From: Trema orientale
Lineage: Eukaryota; Streptophyta; Magnoliopsida; Rosales; Cannabaceae
NCBI GenBank assembly: GCA_002914845.1
Contig: JXTC01000064.1
Location: 439,586 to 503,585 of the forward strand
Length of the DNA: 64,000 nt
Direction of reading: 5' to 3'
Below, in pieces: positions 58,721 through 64,000 of the stretch. A model generated the notes under the pieces. That model did no database searches, was not told where the DNA came from, and was given only the letters and a program-made list of their open reading frames with translations. How positions within the stretch are numbered: position 1 is the first letter of the stretch; every line of letters starts with the position of its first letter. Both the position numbers and the translations under genes were made by a program.

Positions 58721-61700
58721 ATCTAATGGGTCAATATTGATAATAATCAAAACGCAAAATACAAACTGAATAAAGTGTCAAAATACAAGGTATAAGAGTA
58801 ATATTATTCCTATTATAGATTTTTCTTCGTAAAATTCTGCAGTATTCCATTCACCAAATTCATGTACTTTATGGTCTCCATGGAGATAGGGGAAATGATT
58901 TCAGTCTAATGAACCTTATGTGGAACATATTATTACTTAACTAAAACAATTACGAGAAATTGCTGTTCAGTTTTTATTTTTGTTTTTTCAATGATTCAGA
59001 TAATTTCCTTTTCTCTGCTAAACCTGTTTTTTATAGTTATAGAGTTATTCATCCTAGTTAGTGATATTCTCGTTACTCTGTAGTCAATAACTATCCTCAC
59101 TTCTATTTTTCTTTCCATTGTGAAAGTAATTTCTTTTTCTTTTCTTTTTTCATTTTGCAATTTCAGGTGACCATATTTATTGTGTACTGATTGAAGTATG
59201 GCCGAGTTTCAGTTTTTATGAAGTCTTTGGCAGAGGTGAATACTTTTGAAACTCAAAAGTATAAAAATTGATAGAGACTAACTAATGATCGTTCTTTAAA
59301 TTCCATTCTTATGCCTACTTAGGTAGGTTGAGTTGTGGCCATTTGTTGTTGTCAATGCACAATACTCATTGTGTTCATACAAGGATCAACAAATCTTCGA
59401 TGAGCTGTTCTGGTAATTTCCCTGGTCTTGCTCTCTTGTGGTAGAGTTTATACAATTACTCACTTGACATGATTACTCTTTATTTATTCATTTTAGCTTT
59501 TAAAATTACCATCGAATGTCAATCATTTTCAAAGTATATTTTGTATAATTTCTTTTGTCTATTAGTCATTGATGAATGAAATTAAGACAAAAAAACTTGA
59601 TGTATATAATTTGTATAATATATGTCTAGAAATGCTGTTTTAAAAATCGGGCTGCCAGATGGAGAGACTAATTTGAGTTTCAAAACCGCATTGAAACGAT
59701 AGATGCTGATGTTTTCTGTTATCTGTTCTAGTTATTTAATGACATTTTCCTCCTTATTTATAGGTGAACGTCAATTTGAGTAATGAAACACACCACTTCA
59801 GAAATTAACCATTAAAGGTTGTCAATTTCTTGAGCAACATTGCCAACAAGGGATGAGAACAGAGGATTTATTAAGGATTATCATATCCACATCATTACAA
59901 TCCATCACACAACAACATTGCATCAACAACTTGTAGAGGCAAAACCACACTAGAACGATCAGCACATCTATGAAGAGCTATATCCTGCTGGTAACTTCTC
60001 AAATGATTTTTCTCTTTTAGATTTCTTGTAAGGTTTACTCAATGGGCTCTTACTTACTTCTTGAAATCACCATCCATTGTTAAATCTTATATGAGTATAT
60101 TTTTACGAGTTGTTTTTGTTTTCATTCTTCCCAATTCAGGATTTGTCGTGGAAATATTCACTTAGAAATATGAGTTACAAATCATTAGAGTAGTAAGGTC
60201 TCCATTCATAAGGCAATGCTTATTTGTATAAATTTCTTTGTTTTGTCATATAGTTTTGGTTCTTTTCCTTTCCAATTCCCCTGTATCAGCAAAGTTTTCA
60301 AAAGGTAATAAAGAGGACATTTTTTGTATTTATTATTAAAAGGATGAAAAGCAACTTCAGAGAATGGATACGAGTTGAAGTGTTTTTCTCACTGGTCACT
60401 TGACACTCTTTTCCTTTATAAATAAAATTATTCTCTGTTTAGAAATTGTAATCAGTACATTGGTGATATGCTCTTTTCTCCAAATCATGCCTTCCTCTCT
60501 GTATTGTATTTTGCAACACCTTCTCGTTATATCTGACAATTTATTTACAATATGGTAAAATATGTTTGGAATTGTTGTTTTTGAAAATTATCTGGATGTG
60601 GAGATTTACTTCAGCATCAAAATTGCATTGAAAAAAAGACATTTGTGTTTTCTGTAGTTGGTTCTAGTTAATTTCTGAAAATTTCCTCTTTATTTATAGG
60701 TGGAGATCAATTTGAGTACCTAATGAAAACAAGTTACTACACTTTCTGATCAGTTTGGTTCAATCCAAATTTCTGTGGTAAATTGTTTTGCTTATCCATA
60801 TCACATCTCTATTAATTATTTTGTCTTCTCATTTTACTATTACACTTATTGCAATTAATTGAGAATTTTGATCTTGAAAACTCCCCATACAGTTCCACCT
60901 TTGATTTGCTTTAAATATCTTTTTTTTTTTCAGCTTTCCAAAAGCTGTGGAGAAACTGACAAAGCGGCTCCAATATTTTGTCAATTGGTGTTCATGGATG
61001 GATACATAGTCTTCTCTTCTTGGAGTAATTAAGAAAGCATTGTCTGGAGTCTGGTATTCGCCTTCAATAGTGTCGTATTGAGTGCTGACCTTGTGGTATT
61101 TGGCAAACAATGGTTTGACTTCCTTTGATATGTCGTCTCTCGTTGACGTTTGGACTTATACTACATACTTTCAAGGATAAATTCTCTAGAACAATGAGGA
61201 CAAGTACGGGATTGTCAGCTTTGGAGGCCACACTACATTGGTTCGTTTTCATTGTGTATAGGAAATATTTTGCTTAGCTAGTTTCTTTAGTATATAACCT
61301 TTTTTGATCATGTTGAAGCGTAACTTTCTTGTTTAGGGGAGTTCTAACACAAACATTATTTGTTAGCTCAAAAACCCTTTAATTCTTCACATTGTTCGTG
61401 CTTGCATTGTCATCTTTAATATCATTTCTGTCACATGATTTTTTTTTTCCTCCATGATATTAAGTTTTTTCTTCATGCATGAAATTCAGCAGTGTTCCAT
61501 TCACCAAATTACTGTATGATCTCCATGGAGATAGTGAAAATCATTTTGCTTTAAAGAACCTTATGTCGTACATATTATCATACGTACTTAACTAAAACAT
61601 TTACGAGAGATTGCTATTCAGTTTTTGTTTTCGCCTTTTCAATGATTCAGTAATTTCCGTTTTGTGTGCTAAACCTGTCTTTTTAGTTACAGAATTAATT

Positions 61701-61745
61701 CATTCTAGTTAGTGATATTCTTGCTACTCTGTAATCAATAACTAT
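58721..61745. other. Duplicated 3' flank of the CNL pseudogene
   Basis: Two direct duplications are visible. About 58815-59095 matches about 61465-61745 (ttccattcaccaaatt, tctccatggagata, ttcaatgattcag, agtgatattct). About 59630-59790 matches about 60565-60730 (ctgttttaaaaat/ttgtttttgaaaat, gcattgaaa, cctctttatttataggtg, tcaatttgagta). The tttataggtg blocks resemble splice acceptors, so parts may be UTR exons. No protein-coding gene is seen. Confidence 0.6.
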
Positions 61746-62026
61746 TGTGAAAAACCGGTTTAGGCTCAGTTTTTGTATTTTTCTGCTTTTATTATAATGT
61801 ATCTCCTGTTTATGTCTATCTTTAATAAGAGATATGGATGAGCTGTATCCAATATCTTCTAGGTAAGTCAAAAAACGTATATCCCTAATTCTTAAGAATC
61901 TTTTAGTTACTACAGTGATTCTGCTTCTCTGGCAGCTTGTTGCCAGAGTTACTATATAAGTTGTACTTTGTTTTATGTGACAGAGTGTATAAAAAATATA
62001 TAGAGTATTCCTCTCTAAATTCTTTA
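61746..62026 (+). mobile_element. 5' LTR of a Ty1/copia element
   Basis: The LTR starts tgtgaaaaaccgg exactly where the duplicated CNL flank (aataactat) is interrupted, and ends just before a tRNA-Met primer-binding site. A TATA-like ataaaaaatatata lies at 61990-62003. The 3' LTR lies beyond the window, so the target duplication cannot be checked. Confidence 0.75.
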
Positions 62027-62038
62027 TGGTATTAGAGC
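62027..62038 (+). other. Primer-binding site (tRNA-iMet type)
   Basis: The sequence tggtattagagc differs at one base from the usual plant copia site tggtatcagagc, complementary to the 3' end of initiator tRNA-Met. Confidence 0.85.
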
Positions 62039-62173
62039 TGAATTAAGATTCTTTTCCTCAAGCCTTTATCGCTGATTTTTCCCTGTTATTCTGCCTACTT
62101 TTCTTGGGTCACTTTAGTACCCTGTTTTGCTCTGTTTTCTGATTCTTGAACAGAATATATCTGAAACCTTCAA

Positions 62174-63989
62174 ATGACAAAATACGGCATGGCTACAGAC
62201 AAGGAAGGCTCGACTTTTGAGGTGATATCCAACCCAGAAACTATCATCTCAAATCAAATAAGTGGATCTGAAGGGGCTGCTGCTGTTTTGCCGATCACTA
62301 GACACAAGTTGAACGGCCATAACTACTCTCAATGGTCACAATCTGTGATGTTGTATGTGTGTGGAAAATTTAAAGATGATTATCTAACCGGTGTTGCTGT
62401 TGCTCCATCTACAGAGGATCCAAAATTCAAGGTCTAGAAGGCTGAAAATAGTATGGTTATGTCATGGTTGATCAACTCCGTGACTAACGAGATTGGTGAG
62501 GACTTTATGTACTATGGCACTGTAAAAGAAATCTGGGATGCAGCTAAGGAGGCCTATTCAGACAACGAAAATACCTCTCAGCTATTTAAAATAAAAGGTA
62601 TACTTAATGACCTGAGACAAGGAGAACTTTCTGTTATTCAGTATTTCAATACTTTGAATTGATATTGGCAACAAGTCAATATGTTTGAGGATACAAAATT
62701 CAGTTGTACTGAATGTAACCTTAAATATAAAAAGTCTGTTGAAAAAGAAAGAATTTTTATGTTCTTGTTTGGACTGAATAAGCTCCTTGATGAGGTGAGG
62801 GGAAAGAGTTCTCAGTGTCAAACCTCTACCCACAATCCGAGAGGCATTTTTAGTGGTTAGGAGGGAAGACTACAGGAAGAAGGTGATGTTGGGCAATCCC
62901 AACATGTCTATGACCAATCCAAATGAAGCCTCTGCATTGGTCACTCAAAGCACCATCAATCCAAGACCAGACAACCGTGCTAGAAGACCAGGAAGACCAT
63001 GGTGTGATTACTGTAAGAGACCAGGGCATACAAAGGAAAAATGCTGGAAACTACATCCAGAATTAAAGCCTCATGAGAGTCGAGGATATGTGGCTGTTGG
63101 AGAGAAGCCACAATCTGCATCTAAAACCAACCTATTCAACAAGGAACAGCTTGAACTCCTTCAAAAATTGTTCAGCCAGCAATCAAATCCAGCAAACTCG
63201 AATTCAACAGGGCCAAATTTAGCCTCTGGTTCAATTGCTCAATCAGGTATTTCATACATTGCTTTGGGTACTCAATTAGAGAAAACTTGCTCTTGGGTGG
63301 TTAATTTTGGGGCTTCATACCATATGACGAGTAATGCATCACTATTTTGTGATTATAGCCCTTGCAAAGAGAATTTTATGGTGAAAATTGCTGATAGCTC
63401 TTTATCAAAGGTTGCTGGGACAGGAACTATAATTATCTCTAAAAATCTGGTCCCCAAATCAGTATTATTGGTTCCAAATCTAACCTGTAACTTGCTGTCT
63501 ATTAGCAAACTTACAAGAGATTTGAAGTGTATTACTAATTTTTCTGCCACCCATTGCATTTTTCAGGACTTGGAGTCGAGGAGGACGATTGGCAATGCTA
63601 AAGAAAGTACGGGACTCTATATCCTTGAAGCTTCTCATCCTAGAAGACAAACGCAAACTACTAGTAGTGTGTTATTTTCTGCTTTTCCTACTATGAACAA
63701 TAATAAGGGAGTTATCTTGCTATGGGATTACATATTGGGACATCCAAACTTTATTTATTTAAAGAAGTTGTTTTCAACATTATTTCTCAATATTGATCCC
63801 AAGTTTTTACAATGTAAGTTATGTCAACTATCAAAACATACCAGAAATAATTACCCAATTCAAGGATATAAACCATTACAGCCATTTACCATGATTCATA
63901 GTGACATTTGGGGTCCTTCTAAAGTTAATAATATTTCTAGGAGTAGATGGTTTATATCATTTGTTGATGATCACACTAGGGTAACCTAG
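62174..63989 (+). pseudogene. Ty1/copia gag-pol, broken and cut by the window end
   Basis: The polyprotein would encode capsid, protease, integrase and reverse transcriptase. Gag is recognised by LNGHNYSQWSQSVMLYVCGK and KDDYLTG. The zinc knuckle CX2CX4HX4C is intact (CDYCKRPGHTKEKC). The protease site reads WVVNFGASYHMTS, where the family has DSGAS, so the catalytic aspartate is lost. The GAG pre-integrase block (ILGHPNFIYLKKLF) and the start of integrase (HSDIWGP, FVDDHTR) follow. Stops at 62435-62437, 62660-62662 and 63987-63989 and a frameshift near 62805 inactivate it. The reverse transcriptase would lie outside the window. Confidence 0.93.
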
Positions 63990-64000
63990 ATATACCTCAT

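Noticed and set aside
1..64000. Operon-like, CRISPR or other prokaryotic systems
   Set aside because: Split genes, plant retroelements and plant gene families show that this is plant nuclear DNA; no such arrays or clusters are present.

Overview
This window looks like nuclear DNA from a eudicot, probably a woody one. It is AT-rich, with split genes, plant CNL resistance genes, a sieve element occlusion (SEO) gene (a family absent from grasses), and a dense load of plant-type Ty1/copia, Ty3/gypsy, LINE, SINE, hAT, CACTA and Mutator-like repeats. The species cannot be named from the sequence.

Only three loci look intact. A seven-exon SEO-family gene lies on + at 19910-24195; its exons join in frame to 690 aa. 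Two intronless CC-NB-LRR (CNL) genes lie at 37569-40625 (-, 1018 aa) and 47689-50523 (+, 944 aa). A third CNL at 56732-58720 is broken by one nonsense codon and has a short LRR. A fourth is only an ARC2 fragment at 97-452. The interval is therefore a decaying CNL cluster with an SEO gene beside it. CNLs act as cytoplasmic or membrane immune receptors; SEO proteins form phloem filaments. Nothing in the sequence ties the two functions together.

Layout. 1-452: CNL fragment. 453-7634: gene-free DNA with a non-autonomous hAT element, a tRNA-derived SINE and small MITEs. 7635-17697: a repeat block with a solo LTR, three copies of a CTAGAC-rich terminal-inverted-repeat (TIR) element, and a three-level nest (TIR element > solo LTR > hAT transposon with a dead transposase). 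17698-24620: SEO promoter and gene, with a hairpin MITE in each of introns 1 and 2. 24620-32200: a duplicated SEO 3' flank split by a hAT-like element and by a solo LTR that carries a second solo LTR and an inverted internal block. 32206-34690: Athila/Tat-type gypsy integrase relic. 34700-37568: repeats. 37569-40830: first CNL with a duplicated promoter and start region. 40831-47688: SINE, LTR fragments, GTGAC-rich repeats and a LINE relic. 47689-50523: second CNL. 50524-56731: MITEs and inverted repeats. 56732-61745: third CNL (pseudogene) and a duplicated 3' flank. 61746-64000: copia element with 5' LTR, primer-binding site and broken gag-pol, running off the window.

No clearly new biological system is evident. 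The most useful leads are the CTAGAC-rich TIR family, the nested insertions with readable target-site duplications, the MHD-to-MHY change in one CNL, and the duplicated start region and hydrophobic tail of another. All repeat and similarity calls were made by eye, and family names rest on recognised motifs, not on database searches.
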